Shown here piece after piece: positions 9,891-18,942 of a stretch of DNA of 64,000 nucleotides. The notes under the pieces were generated by a model. It made no database searches, was not told the DNA's origin, and was given only the letters and a program-made list of their open reading frames with translations. Made by a program: the position numbers and the translations under genes. Origin of the DNA: Methanomicrobia archaeon (GTDB lineage: Archaea > Halobacteriota > Bog-38 > Methanoflorentales > Methanoflorentaceae); the NCBI GenBank assembly GCA_015660915.1, contig JACTTZ010000006.1, forward strand, positions 40,823 to 104,822, in the 5' to 3' direction. How positions within the stretch are numbered: the first letter of the stretch is position 1; each line of letters begins with the position of its first letter.

Positions 9891-10460
9891 TCAGGACCCG
9901 CGGGTTTTCACCACATCTTTGAGGATTCCGAGCGTCTCTCTCGAGAACATATCGGCAATATCTCGTCCGATTGTCAGGCTTTCGTCTGGTTCGATGCCGA
10001 ATGAGGTTAGGCTTGTGATAGCGACACCTTTAGGCGTGCCGCTTGTTGTGACGTTAATCCCAAGATGCATCTTCTCGCTGGCTATGCTTGCCGTCGCAAT
10101 GCTCACGGTGAGCTTTTCGTCTGCAATGTAGAGATCATCACCAGATCTCGTCGTCTCAATGCCGTACATGTTGAGTACGGCTTGCGCGGAAATAACGAGT
10201 AATCGCTGTAATAGGTAGGATATGAACATGTTTCCAGGACTATCAAAGCGTTCAACAATGAGGTGGAGCACATCGTCGCCGGTTATTTTCATTTTTCCGC
10301 GAATATCCTCGCAGTCTTTCATGCGTTCTTCCGAGACGTCCATGCCACCCCGAAAAACGACAATGCAATCGCCGAGTATGCCGTAGTGTTTGTAACCCCA
10401 CAATGGTTCTATTTGCGATCCATCGTAAAATACGGGATCTTCTATGACCTCAACGAGCAT
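9891..10460 (-). CDS. DUF366 family protein
   Basis: A 189-residue soluble protein matching the archaeal DUF366 family (COG2029). The features recognised are YDGSQIEPLWGYKHYGI near the N-terminus, CEDIRGKMKITGDDVLH, and the FDSPGNMF segment. Function unknown. It is the promoter-proximal gene of the leftward archaeosine run, 40 bp ahead of the COG1751 gene. Its constant pairing with RNA-modification genes here is suggestive only. Confidence 0.82.
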   Translation of the reverse strand: MLVEVIEDPVFYDGSQIEPLWGYKHYGILGDCIVVFRGGMDVSEERMKDCEDIRGKMKITGDDVLHLIVERFDSPGNMFISYLLQRLLVISAQAVLNMYGIETTRSGDDLYIADEKLTVSIATASIASEKMHLGINVTTSGTPKGVAITSLTSFGIEPDESLTIGRDIADMFSRETLGILKDVVKTRGS

Positions 10461-10541
10461 ACCTCATAGTCTTTTTCTGCACTTAAATAGTAATGGTTGC
10501 AAGGTTAACAGATATAAGACTTCGAAACAAACCTAGTTGTA

Positions 10542-11279
10542 GTGAAGATTATTGGCTTTTCGTCTCTGAATAAGACGCTACTGGCATACCCCTCGATGGA
10601 GCTGCTGCCGCTCGCACATAATCTGTCGCTTGGGGTAGGACGGCGAACCTGTATCGGCAGGTGGCAGGCTGGCGTCTATCATCCGTGCGATAGCGTAGAA
10701 ATCCCGGCGTGCGGGAGCTGCCGGGAGTTTAACGCCTGCGCAATCTGCACCGGGACGTGCTTGAAGGACGAAAAAACGTGTTTAGAGGAGCATGCGGTAT
10801 ACATCGCCATGTTCAGGCCCGACATTTTCAAGATCGGTGTAACGAAAGCCAGCCGCCTAACTGACCGGCTGCGAGAGCAAGGTGCCGACGTCGCTGCAGT
10901 AGCGGACTATATCTCAGATGGCGAACTAGCTCGAAGGCGCGAGCGTGAACTGCAGAAGCGTTACGGGATCAACGGGACCGTCCGCCATTCGCAAAAAATG
11001 CACGTTGACACTGAACTCGATTGGACAGCGTGGGAAGCAATGAAAGCTAAGATGGACGTTCACGATGAGATTAAGCTCCGCTATTTTGATTTGCCGCTCT
11101 GGATGCGGCCCTTGCCGGTGAAAGATATGCTCCTGGGCCGCGTCATTGGCGTAAAGGGGCGGCTCGTCGTCTTAGAAAAAGATGGGACTCTTTACGGCTT
11201 TGACCTCAATCACATCCTAGGCGCTGAGATATTTCCGATTAGAAGCTCAAAGAGGCAAATAGCGCTAAACACGTCCTGA
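10542..11279 (+). CDS. DUF2797 family zinc-ribbon protein
   Basis: A 245-residue protein starting with GTG. It contains a cysteine cluster (CIGRW, then CGSCREFNACAICTGTC) followed by HAVYIAMFRPDIFKIGVTK, which resembles a GIY-YIG-like fold, and a C-terminal beta-rich part. These are the marks of DUF2797. No enzymatic activity is established for the family; nucleic acid binding is a reasonable guess from the metal cluster. Divergent from the DUF366 gene across 81 bp that include TATA-like sequence. Confidence 0.8.
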   Translation: MKIIGFSSLNKTLLAYPSMELLPLAHNLSLGVGRRTCIGRWQAGVYHPCDSVEIPACGSCREFNACAICTGTCLKDEKTCLEEHAVYIAMFRPDIFKIGVTKASRLTDRLREQGADVAAVADYISDGELARRRERELQKRYGINGTVRHSQKMHVDTELDWTAWEAMKAKMDVHDEIKLRYFDLPLWMRPLPVKDMLLGRVIGVKGRLVVLEKDGTLYGFDLNHILGAEIFPIRSSKRQIALNTS

Positions 11280-11588
11280 AGTCACTCTTTCAGATTCAAT
11301 TGCTCGTAGTTTTTCGCTGTATCACAACCTCGTGCTGTTTTAATCATCGGGACATGCTGTTTTTGACAAGTTGATGGGCTGCTCGTAGAGGTGGTCACAG
11401 AAAAGCTGTGATTAAGCCGCCTGCCATTTTTACCCGCTCAGGGACGAAAGCAATAGCCTCGCCTGAGGACGTTCTCTCCAACGTCGCTGCAAAGGTCAGC
11501 AGCTAAGTCAAATTCACGCTAATGAATTCTAGAGCTGTAGGTGTACCGCTGAATTGTCTCTCTACCGATCGATAATGACGATTCCAGC
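11280..11588. other. Intergenic stretch, nothing recognised
   Basis: 309 bp between convergent DUF2797 and DUF488 genes. No open frame with coding character, RNA gene or clear repeat is seen. Confidence 0.5.
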
Positions 11589-12152
11589 TTATTCTGGCTG
11601 GAAGTCATCCAGTGAATACTGGAGCAAAGAGGGGGGGTACGTTATGTGGGCGCCCTCAACTTTTGCAAATGGGGTAAGTTCGTGAGTCGCCGAACGAGAA
11701 GCGTTCAAAATATGCACAACCGTCCATCCAAGCGCCAAAAGATAGTCTGCGATAATCCGACGATGGCAACGCGTCCAAAGGACTTCAGCGCACATTAAGG
11801 CGACGGTTTTTTGTGTGGCAAGGGAGGTGACTTCAGTCAAGGCGTCAGAAAAAGCGTCAGTTAGCGCATAATCCGCATAGTTCTTGAAACTTTTCACCCT
11901 CCACGCAGTGTTTGGCGAATCTGTCGACGTCTGCGGTCTGAAACCCCCAAGTGCTTCTCCCATCCAGCAATATTGAATATTTGACCGCGGTAGCTCATAT
12001 TCAAGCACTTCCTTGTTGAAGTGAGGATTAGCGAGTGAGTGCGGATGGCTGCGCACGTCGATTACCGTTCGAACGGCATAATGCGATAAAACCGAAATGA
12101 ATTCCTGTTGCGATCGATTCGAATGCCCCACGGAGTAGATCACCATCATCAA
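11589..12152 (-). CDS. DUF488 family protein
   Basis: A 187-residue soluble protein with the DUF488 pattern: IYSVGHSNRSQQEFISVL at the N-terminus, TVIDVRSHP, the MGEALGG segment, and ALMCAEVLWTRCHRRIIADYL. The conserved cysteines (CAE and RCHR) and arginines suggest a catalytic or ligand site, but no reaction is established. Monocistronic. Three consecutive start triplets (ATG ATG ATG) leave the exact first residue open. Confidence 0.88.
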   Translation of the reverse strand: MMMVIYSVGHSNRSQQEFISVLSHYAVRTVIDVRSHPHSLANPHFNKEVLEYELPRSNIQYCWMGEALGGFRPQTSTDSPNTAWRVKSFKNYADYALTDAFSDALTEVTSLATQKTVALMCAEVLWTRCHRRIIADYLLALGWTVVHILNASRSATHELTPFAKVEGAHITYPPSLLQYSLDDFQPE

Positions 12153-12420
12153 GCTCCGCCTGTACTACTAGTTGTGCGATAAAGATTCTTTGCATTTGCT
12201 CTTAAGGAGCCTGCATTCATTGACAGGATAGACTGCAGATCACGCGTAAATCAGTCGCACAACCAGCTTGGAAGCTCGCAAATCTTATATCAGTGGCGCG
12301 CTCATCAGTTGTACGAAATATCAACGGCTTCTAAACCCACGGAATAAGTAGTGAAAGCCTCTCTGCGGCGGCCACGCTTGTCTGCGGCAGAAGTCGTGAG
12401 GTGCGAAATGGGAGTTGCGT

Positions 12421-12645
12421 ATGAAGGTGCCAAACACCGAATTTAACAGGAAGAATTGCATTTGTGATAAAGGCGATTGTCTGACGTACACTGAGAACGC
12501 GCTAACTGATACGCTTTTTTGTGCTATCGGTAAAAGTCCGAAAAATCCACGACGCGTCAGATGTCCATGTGGCGTGTGTCCCGTATTGGCAATGTTTGAC
12601 CTCGGCGATGCCTACTACTGTATAGAAGGCGCAGCTAAAGAGTAG
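12421..12645 (+). CDS. DUF2769 cysteine-rich protein
   Basis: A 74-residue protein with eight cysteines in the DUF2769 arrangement: NCICDKGDCLTYTEN, CAIGKS, then CPCGVCPVLAMFDLGDAYYC. The family is common in methanogenic archaea and is predicted to bind metal or an Fe-S cluster. A GGGAG ribosome binding site lies 7 nt upstream of the ATG. It precedes the ester-cyclase-like gene by 20 bp and may be co-transcribed with it. Confidence 0.85.
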   Translation: MKVPNTEFNRKNCICDKGDCLTYTENALTDTLFCAIGKSPKNPRRVRCPCGVCPVLAMFDLGDAYYCIEGAAKE

Positions 12646-12665
12646 CGAAGCTTTTTTAACGCCAA

Positions 12666-13139
12666 ATGTCGCCGGATACAGCGCGGAGCGATCAGCCCTT
12701 GATCGACTCCAAAAAGAGATCTGTCGAAGAGAGAAATCGGGCAATTGTGCTGCGTAACTTTCGAGCATTCGATTCAGGCGATTTGCGGACGCTCGAAGAG
12801 ACAACTGCGCCGAGTTTTGTCGATCATAACCCTCTGGAGGGTCAGTTGCCGGGTGTCAAGGGCACGACGCAAGCCAGTGCGATCTATCGTACGGCCTTTC
12901 CTGATGCAAAAATCTTCGTCGAGGACACGATCGCAGAGGCTGATAAGGTGGTCATCCGATGGTCAGGATACGCGACACACAAGGGGCCTTTCTTAGATGT
13001 CGCTGCCACTAACAAACGGGTGACTCTGCAAGGAATCACCATTTTCCGCGTCGTGAAGGGGAGAGTCGCGGAGCAGTGGGGCGAGCTTAACTTGTTAAGT
13101 ATCCTGCGACAGCTTGGTGCCTTTAGTCTTGACCGGTGA
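12666..13139 (+). CDS. SnoaL-like ester cyclase family protein
   Basis: A 157-residue protein of the NTF2-like fold. It shows RNFRAFDSGDLRTLEE, APSFVDHNP, the FPDAKIFVEDTIAEADKVVIRW strand pair, and EQWGELN. These place it with SnoaL-type ester cyclases and related small-molecule-binding proteins. No polyketide genes are nearby, so the substrate is unknown. A truncated relative lies at 41.6-41.9 kb. Confidence 0.82.
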   Translation: MSPDTARSDQPLIDSKKRSVEERNRAIVLRNFRAFDSGDLRTLEETTAPSFVDHNPLEGQLPGVKGTTQASAIYRTAFPDAKIFVEDTIAEADKVVIRWSGYATHKGPFLDVAATNKRVTLQGITIFRVVKGRVAEQWGELNLLSILRQLGAFSLDR

Positions 13140-13311
13140 TTGCAGGAGTAACGCGCGATAGAAGCGGTAATCCTGACTGCAATAGAGAGAACAGCTATAT
13201 CACCTCCACCACTAACTTCGGTAACACACTTCGTGGAGGGAGTTTAGATGACAGTCGAAGAAAACAAACGATTAATGAAAACGTTAGATGTCGCGTGTTG
13301 CTTCTAAATAG

Positions 13312-13968
13312 CTACCGTTGAATTTGGGCTAAGCGAACTCCCATGTCAAAAGCTTTTTGACAATCTTTTGGAAATTCTTCTGTTCGTCTCTTTGCTTTCT
13401 CTTGGACATCAAATAATGTTGACTCATACTTAGAATAATCATCAAATTGATAGGTATCGGTAACAAACAGCGATTCCGATTCCCCGAAGATCCTCTTCAT
13501 TACCATTTCAACAATATTGAGAGACTGATCATAGCCCATCAGTTTCATCCGGTCTTCTTTCGCACCCATCGTGTAAATTAAACCCGTCTTGATCCTCCTC
13601 TTAAAAAGCGTTGAGTGGTTTGGATCATACACCAAGTACGGGAATATCAGCCGTTCCATGAAGGATCTCATCTCGCCGGTCGCTGTTCCTAGGTAGATGG
13701 GAGAGCCCAAGATAATGGCATGAGCTTCCTCAGCTTTTTTGAGAATTGGTGTCAAATCATCGTTTACGGCGCACCTGCCATAGCTCTCGCCATTTTTCAA
13801 TTTGCAGGCAAAACAACTAATGCAGCCTTTAAAATTGAGTTTATAAAGATGAACGAGTTCGGTCTCTGCTCCCTGTGAAGCTGCTCCTTCAAGCGCATTA
13901 TTCAATAAGGTTGCGGTATTGCATTTAGTTCTCGGACTTCCGTTTATTGCTAAAACTTTCACAGACAT
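13312..13968 (-). CDS. NADPH-dependent FMN reductase / iron-sulfur flavoprotein family
   Basis: A 218-residue flavodoxin-fold protein. AINGSPRTKCNTATLL is the FMN phosphate loop, and GCISCFACK with a later RCAVNDD resembles the compact cysteine motif of archaeal iron-sulfur flavoproteins. IILGSPIYLGTATGEMRSFMERL is the isoalloxazine-binding segment. A GAGGGAGA ribosome binding site before the ATG fixes the start 24 codons inside the longest frame. Electron partner unknown. A paralogue is at 52.4-52.95 kb. Confidence 0.88.
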   Translation of the reverse strand: MSVKVLAINGSPRTKCNTATLLNNALEGAASQGAETELVHLYKLNFKGCISCFACKLKNGESYGRCAVNDDLTPILKKAEEAHAIILGSPIYLGTATGEMRSFMERLIFPYLVYDPNHSTLFKRRIKTGLIYTMGAKEDRMKLMGYDQSLNIVEMVMKRIFGESESLFVTDTYQFDDYSKYESTLFDVQEKAKRRTEEFPKDCQKAFDMGVRLAQIQR

Positions 13969-14170
13969 TGCGTCTCCCTCATAATGATTTAGCGTTTTGT
14001 TTATACGAGCGTGTGTGTCTGAACATTGACTTAAACTCACACGCCGTGCTTTTTGCAGATGTTACGCCGCCTCAAAAGGGTGTTTGAAAGCCACTATCCC
14101 AAAAAGCTTGATCGTTAATCTGAAGGACGTAACAAAAATACTAAGTAGGGGGTGACTGCACCTAGCAAGG

Positions 14171-14647
14171 ATGAAAACCATCGACATCGTCAAGCTGCTC
14201 ATATCTCTCGCCGTGCCTTTGTTGACCGGTTTCGGATCTACGGTGTTCACGATCAACTCAATCCCCACATGGTATGCTTCGCTGAACAAGCCTTGGTTCA
14301 GCCCTCCAAACGTGGTATTCGCTCCGGTCTGGACGACCTTATACATACTGATGGGCGTGGCGTTGTTCCTCATATGGCGTTCACCGCGAAATCGTACGAG
14401 GGATACAGGGATCGCCCTTTTTGCAGCACAGCTTGCAGTGAACGTTATCTGGACGTTCGCGTTTTTTGGACTGCAAAATACACTCTACGGCTTGCTTAGC
14501 ATTATCCCGCTTTGGATTTTGATTGCTGCTACTATCTACCAGTTCTACAAAGTTGAAAGGTGGGCCTCATACCTTTTGGTGCCTTACATTGCGTGGGTGA
14601 GCATCGCCACTGCCCTGAATGCGGCGGTCTACCTGCTGAACCGCTGA
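14171..14647 (+). CDS. tspO: TspO/MBR family membrane protein
   Basis: A 157-residue protein with five hydrophobic helices and the tryptophan-rich TspO signature: PTWYASLNKPWFSPPNVVFAPVWTTLY cut across helix 2, ALFAAQLAVNVIWTFAFFG, and the C-terminal WVSIATALNAAVYLLN. TspO proteins bind or photo-degrade porphyrins and respond to stress. Porphyrin binding is of interest because the window also holds the heme synthesis genes ahbCDAB, but these are 45 kb away. Confidence 0.93.
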   Translation: MKTIDIVKLLISLAVPLLTGFGSTVFTINSIPTWYASLNKPWFSPPNVVFAPVWTTLYILMGVALFLIWRSPRNRTRDTGIALFAAQLAVNVIWTFAFFGLQNTLYGLLSIIPLWILIAATIYQFYKVERWASYLLVPYIAWVSIATALNAAVYLLNR

Positions 14648-14660
14648 AGAAACCCTTGAG

Positions 14661-14728
14661 CCAGATTAAAGAAGAAAAAGATGCTATTTTTTTAATAGAC
14701 TCCGTCTCAGCGAGGCGGAGGTCATTTA
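14661..14728 (+). repeat. Dispersed hairpin repeat, copy 1
   Basis: Begins AGATTAAAGAAGAAAAAG and ends with the stem-loop TCCGTCTC-AGC-GAGGCGGA. Closely related sequence occurs at 33.1 kb and 41.45 kb, and the hairpin alone at 36.35 kb. This copy directly follows tspO and could act as its terminator. Origin unknown. Confidence 0.65.
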
Positions 14729-14914
14729 GGTTCACGCCAGTTTTGGTCTTTGAACAGCTATTGTTCCCCTAAGACGCAACTTAGCGTTTTGAACAAGTGA
14801 GTCACTCGGCTACGCATTCAGCGCGTCATTTCAAATTGCGGCACATTTTGTCTTGATCTCAGTTGTTAAGACAGTTGCAACACTACACCCTAGCGTCGAT
14901 ATGCATCGACCTGC

Positions 14915-14985
14915 GCCGATATGGCGGAACGGCTACGCAGCCGCCTGCAGAGCGGCTCATCCCGGTTCGATTCCGGGTGTCGGCT
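14915..14985 (+). tRNA. tRNA-Cys (anticodon GCA)
   Basis: A complete cloverleaf can be drawn: acceptor GCCGATA with TGTCGGC, a D stem of GCG with CGC, a perfect 5-bp anticodon stem GCCGC with GCGGC enclosing CTGCAGA, a 4-nt variable loop, and a T stem CCCGG with CCGGG around TTCGATT. The anticodon GCA is at 14947-14949 and the discriminator is T, as expected for tRNA-Cys. CCA is not encoded. This tRNA is the likely substrate for the SepCysS encoded at 30-31 kb. Confidence 0.95.
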
Positions 14986-15117
14986 TCGTGATTTCGCGAC
15001 TGTTTATCCCAGGGGCAGCAACTCAAACTCTCGAAGTGGTACAATGACAGAGGGCGAGTCAATCGGGGATATGTTGTTCCGGAAGTGCAGTTAACCACTC
15101 GTTATTGGGGGGGCTTG

Positions 15118-16113
15118 ATGAAAGACACGGGAAGCGACTTCTGGGGAGGGAAAAGATGCTTGGTAACTGGGGGATATGGCTTTGGCGGTTCCCATTTGTG
15201 TCAGCAACTATTAGAAAAAGGAGCCAGAGTTTATGTGCTGGATCGCGAGACTCCAACTAATTCGTATTTGGTACTAACGGGACTGGCCAGTAGCATTCAT
15301 TATATTTGCGGGGACGTGAGAGACCTAGAACTTCTTAAAATCAGTCTCGAACGCTTTGAGATTGATACGGTCTTTCATCTTGCCGCTCAACCGGTCGTGC
15401 CAATCAGCAATGTCCATCCGTATGAGGTACTTTCTGTAAACGTCATGGGAACATACTCTGTTTTGGAAGCAGTCAGAAATTCTACATGTGCTAAAAATCT
15501 AGTCTTTGCTTCCAGCGGAGCATTTTATGGTACGACCACCCAGCATGAGCCAATTAGCGAAGATTCCCCCCCTCTTGTAGCTGCAAATATTTATACTCCG
15601 TCTAAAGTTGCTGGTGACATCGCTGTCCGGTGCTATGCAAAAACCTACGGAATGAAGGCAGCAGTATGTCGCTTCATTAACACCTACGGACCGGGAAATA
15701 CTAATTTTAGCACAATCGTTCCTACGGCCATTGCCAATATTATTACCGATCGTCCTTTTGATTTTGGAGCACGAGATGATGGTACCTCAACCTTCGATTA
15801 TCTTAACATTCGGGATATGACTAGAGGTTATTTGGCAGTGGCAGAAAATATGGACGTCGCCTCCGGCGAAGCTTTCAATTTCGGCGGGGGGTACCCTATA
15901 TCAGTCAGGGATCTAGTTCAATTGATTAGCCGTCTCTACGATGGGCAAGAGAGAGAACCAGCGTTTCACGGTCCGAAAAAAGCCACTCCAACATTCAAAC
16001 GTTTGGACACTAACAAAGCCCGTAGGGTATTAGGATGGCAAACATCTATTTCGCTGGAAGATGGATTAAAGGAAACCATCGATTGGTACAAGCGTTTTTG
16101 GACAGAGCTATGA
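15118..16113 (+). CDS. NAD-dependent sugar epimerase/dehydratase
   Basis: Extended short-chain dehydrogenase of 331 residues acting on a nucleotide sugar. It has the Rossmann loop TGGYGFGGSHL, GDVRD, the catalytic SSGAFYG serine, and YTPSK for the tyrosine and lysine. It looks closest to CDP-glucose or GDP-mannose 4,6-dehydratases, but the substrate cannot be read from the sequence. The ATG chosen follows a G-rich ribosome binding site; 11 upstream in-frame codons exist. The A+T content is above that of flanking genes, hinting at transfer. Confidence 0.85.
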   Translation: MKDTGSDFWGGKRCLVTGGYGFGGSHLCQQLLEKGARVYVLDRETPTNSYLVLTGLASSIHYICGDVRDLELLKISLERFEIDTVFHLAAQPVVPISNVHPYEVLSVNVMGTYSVLEAVRNSTCAKNLVFASSGAFYGTTTQHEPISEDSPPLVAANIYTPSKVAGDIAVRCYAKTYGMKAAVCRFINTYGPGNTNFSTIVPTAIANIITDRPFDFGARDDGTSTFDYLNIRDMTRGYLAVAENMDVASGEAFNFGGGYPISVRDLVQLISRLYDGQEREPAFHGPKKATPTFKRLDTNKARRVLGWQTSISLEDGLKETIDWYKRFWTEL

Positions 16114-16251
16114 ATTAGTAATCGGCAAATCACCATTGATCTGCTGGACAATCAACATTTGAGGAGTAAGTATACCCTTCCCGCAGCGCATAACATTAGC
16201 GTCGTATTTTGTGCGTGTTTAGCTTCATTGACGCTTTTGGAGGACTAACTA

Positions 16252-17448
16252 ATGAAATACGATTTTGACCGCGTATATGACAGAAGCAATACCAATTGCA
16301 TCAAATGGGATACCGTCAAAGCGATATTTGGTCGCGATGACGTCATTCCGATGTGGGTTGCCGATATGGATTTTCCAGTTGCCCAACCGATTGTTGAGGC
16401 GCTGAAGAAGCGCGCGGAGCACGAGTTTTATGGGTATACTCAGCCGGGTCCCAGTGTCACCGAAGCTGTTGTTGACCGTATGCAGCGGAAGTTCAAATGG
16501 AGAATCCAGCCGGAATGGGTAGTTTTTACCCCTGGTGTTATTCCCGCGCTTCATGCGGCGGTCAGAGCTCTTGCCCGTCCGGGCGACGAAATCATCCTGC
16601 AACCACCGGTATACTATCCCTTTTTCTCGGCAGTGACGTCCAGCGGATGTCACATCGTGAATAACGAACTAAAACTGATAGACGGCTGCTATGAGATGGA
16701 TTATGCAGGCCTTGAAGGCAATTTCCAGCCCAGAGCTGGTATGGGTCCCTCCCCTAGCCGAACAAAGGCTATCCTCTTGAGCAACCCACACAACCCAGTA
16801 GGGCGTTTGTGGAACAAGGAGGAACTGAGCCGGCTGGGGGAGATTGTCATCAGCCACGGAGCCAAAGTTATCTCCGATGAAATCCATTGCGAACTACTCT
16901 TCAATGGATGCGTACACACTCCTTTTGCCTCAATTTCACCGGAGTTTGAACAGAACTGTGTGGTCTGCATGGCACCTAGCAAGACCTTTAATCTCGCCGG
17001 GCTCAAGGCGTCTTCCATTATCATCCCCAACGAGAGACTTAGGAATGATTTCGTAAACGCTAAAACTGGTATACAGCCAGGGCCGAACATTTTTGGTTTG
17101 ACGGCGCTTGAAGCCGCTTACCGTTTCGGGGACGAGTGGCTGGAACAGCTTCTTCCTTATCTGCAGGGCAACCTTAACTTTGCGACTGAATACTTTGAGA
17201 AGAACATACCGAAAATCAAAGTCATCAAGCCGCATGGGACTTATCTTGTCTGGCTTGACTGCCGGGAACTGGGAATGGACAGCATGGCATTAAGGAGCTT
17301 TATGCGGGGGAAGGCCAGAGTAGGTTTTGATGACGGCTTTGTCTTCGGTGCTGGCGGAGCAGGATTCCAGAGAATGAACATTGCTTGCCCTCGGGCTGTT
17401 CTGGAGGAAGCATTGAGCAGAATCGAAGCAGCGGTGGGCAGTCTGTAA
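16252..17448 (+). CDS. patB: PatB/MalY family C-S lyase aminotransferase
   Basis: Fold-type I PLP enzyme, 398 residues, full length. The family cleaves cystathionine or related C-S bonds, and some members act as aminotransferases. Visible: VIPMWVADMDFPV, the HEFYGYTQP segment, LSNPHNPVGR, ISDEIHCELLF, and the PLP lysine in APSKTFNLAGL. A GGAGG ribosome binding site precedes the ATG. It lies between the epimerase and a radical SAM gene, same strand, with gaps of 138 and 33 bp. Confidence 0.9.
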   Translation: MKYDFDRVYDRSNTNCIKWDTVKAIFGRDDVIPMWVADMDFPVAQPIVEALKKRAEHEFYGYTQPGPSVTEAVVDRMQRKFKWRIQPEWVVFTPGVIPALHAAVRALARPGDEIILQPPVYYPFFSAVTSSGCHIVNNELKLIDGCYEMDYAGLEGNFQPRAGMGPSPSRTKAILLSNPHNPVGRLWNKEELSRLGEIVISHGAKVISDEIHCELLFNGCVHTPFASISPEFEQNCVVCMAPSKTFNLAGLKASSIIIPNERLRNDFVNAKTGIQPGPNIFGLTALEAAYRFGDEWLEQLLPYLQGNLNFATEYFEKNIPKIKVIKPHGTYLVWLDCRELGMDSMALRSFMRGKARVGFDDGFVFGAGGAGFQRMNIACPRAVLEEALSRIEAAVGSL

Positions 17449-17481
17449 TCTCCGGCTGCTGGCGGCTGGTCAAAGGCATTA

Positions 17482-18489
17482 ATGGGGGCACAAACGGTGG
17501 ACGAGAGCGCGGAGACGAAAGCTTTTCTTATTGCAGAGGGAGGTGTGGATATTGATGAGCGTATACTTGGGCGCATTACAACCCCTGCTTCGGGCCCGGG
17601 TGCCGGCCTCACGTCGTTCTTTTTGCTATTTAACGGTCACCGTGTGCGCTTGGGCATAAAACACGGTTCTCGGCTTAAGGCATCGCTTGAAGGGAATGAA
17701 GTAGTTATCCGCGACCACGAAAAAGAGATCGTTCGCGGATCTCTCGAAGATGCCATCGCTCATTGCCCCGGACAAGCGTACATCACCGTAAGCGAGGTAT
17801 GCATATTCGACTGCCAGTACTGCCCAGTGCCGCTTCTTAGAGGTTCGGTAAAGAGCCAGAGTGATGTTGAGATGGCGATTTCGCGAATTCTTGCCGATCC
17901 AACCCTCGCAAGCAAGCTAAAGGCTATCGCATTAACCTCCGGTGTCGAAAAGTCAGCGCAACACGAAGCCGAGCGGATCGCAGCTATCGTTCACACCCTG
18001 AGAGAGAAATACGATCTGCCGATCGGCGTATCCGTTTATCCAACACCAAATTCAACTAAGTTGTTGAAAGATGCCGGAGCTGACGAAATTAAGTACAACG
18101 TCGAAACAATGGATCGTCAACTCTTTGAGCAGATGTGCCCTGGGCTCTCACTCGACTTCATTTTGAAGGCTCTAAAAGACGCAGTAGAGATTTTCGGCCG
18201 AAACAAAGTGTTTTCCAATATCCTCGTTGGCTTGGGAGAGGATGATCTCTCAATTATCAACGGCATGTGCGAACTGATCAAAATAGGTGTGATACCTATA
18301 CTAAGAGCCGTTGTTGAGCATCCTTTGCGAGCAGAGACGGGCATGCGACGACCTGATGCAGAGCGCCTTTTGCGACTAGCGCGAAAAGAGCGTAAACTCC
18401 TCGACAAGTATGGCCTGCGAGCTGACATAGCAAAGACGATGTGCGCCCCGTGCACAGGCTGTGATCTGATGCCTCACCGGGACGTTTAA
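17482..18489 (+). CDS. Radical SAM protein, biotin-synthase-related (COG2516 type)
   Basis: A 335-residue enzyme with a radical SAM motif CIFDCQYC (C-x3-C-x2-C) at about residue 109, after an N-terminal beta-rich segment. The barrel then shows GVSVYPTPNS and DEIKYNVETMD, and it ends with a C-terminal CAPCTGCD cluster that could ligate a second Fe-S centre. This suits archaeal biotin-synthase-like proteins of unknown product. It lies directly before the transposon array; the preceding lyase gene is 33 bp upstream. Confidence 0.78.
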   Translation: MGAQTVDESAETKAFLIAEGGVDIDERILGRITTPASGPGAGLTSFFLLFNGHRVRLGIKHGSRLKASLEGNEVVIRDHEKEIVRGSLEDAIAHCPGQAYITVSEVCIFDCQYCPVPLLRGSVKSQSDVEMAISRILADPTLASKLKAIALTSGVEKSAQHEAERIAAIVHTLREKYDLPIGVSVYPTPNSTKLLKDAGADEIKYNVETMDRQLFEQMCPGLSLDFILKALKDAVEIFGRNKVFSNILVGLGEDDLSIINGMCELIKIGVIPILRAVVEHPLRAETGMRRPDAERLLRLARKERKLLDKYGLRADIAKTMCAPCTGCDLMPHRDV

Positions 18490-18721
18490 CACCGGCTGGT
18501 GTGCATATTTTTTGCGTCGTTTCGCAGTGACAAATCCCGCATAAGCGGCTGACAAGATTCGACTTTTTTCCGCTGAGGCTTTTTTTTGATGATTTGCGAT
18601 TGTGGTTGTTATCCACTGACGCCAGAGAATCGGTCTGTCTAGGTCTTACGCAGTACTAACGTCGCGCGGCCCCTAAAGAAGCCCTTGAAAAGATGCTTGG
18701 GACGGGTGTATAGCGCCGCAA
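18490..18721. other. Intergenic stretch before the transposon array
   Basis: No gene seen. It ends with the host sequence immediately left of the first TAACTCTTA copy. Confidence 0.4.
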
Positions 18722-18730
18722 TAACTCTTA
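18722..18730. repeat. Target-site duplication, copy 1 (TAACTCTTA)
   Basis: A 9-bp sequence abutting the left terminus of element A. Identical copies abut the A/B junction and the right end of element B. Confidence 0.88.
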
Positions 18731-18735
18731 GGCTT

Positions 18736-18786
18736 TGTTGCATAACCCCCGTCTGTTGCAAAAGTAAAGGTTGTGTTGCAAAAGTC
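18736..18786 (+). repeat. Left iterons of transposon A
   Basis: Three TGTTGCA cores start at 18736, 18754 and 18774 (spacing 18 and 20 bp). The second and third extend to TGTTGCAAAAGT. These are probable transposase binding sites. Confidence 0.8.
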
Positions 18787-18942
18787 TACGCGGGTTGGGG
18801 TTCTGTTAAACCAAACGTTGTTAATCCTAGGTTGTTGAGAAAAGGTTGGCGGAAAATTGTTTTTCTGTAACAATTGCACGTTACATAGGATTATGTTATC
18901 GCAATATGGGATAACTTGCATTGTATTTGTAGAGGGAGTAAT

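Noticed and set aside
18736..18786. Regularly spaced short repeats considered as a CRISPR array
   Set aside because: Only three cores with 18/20-bp spacing, repeated at both ends of a transposon and next to terminal inverted repeats; no unique spacers and no cas genes.
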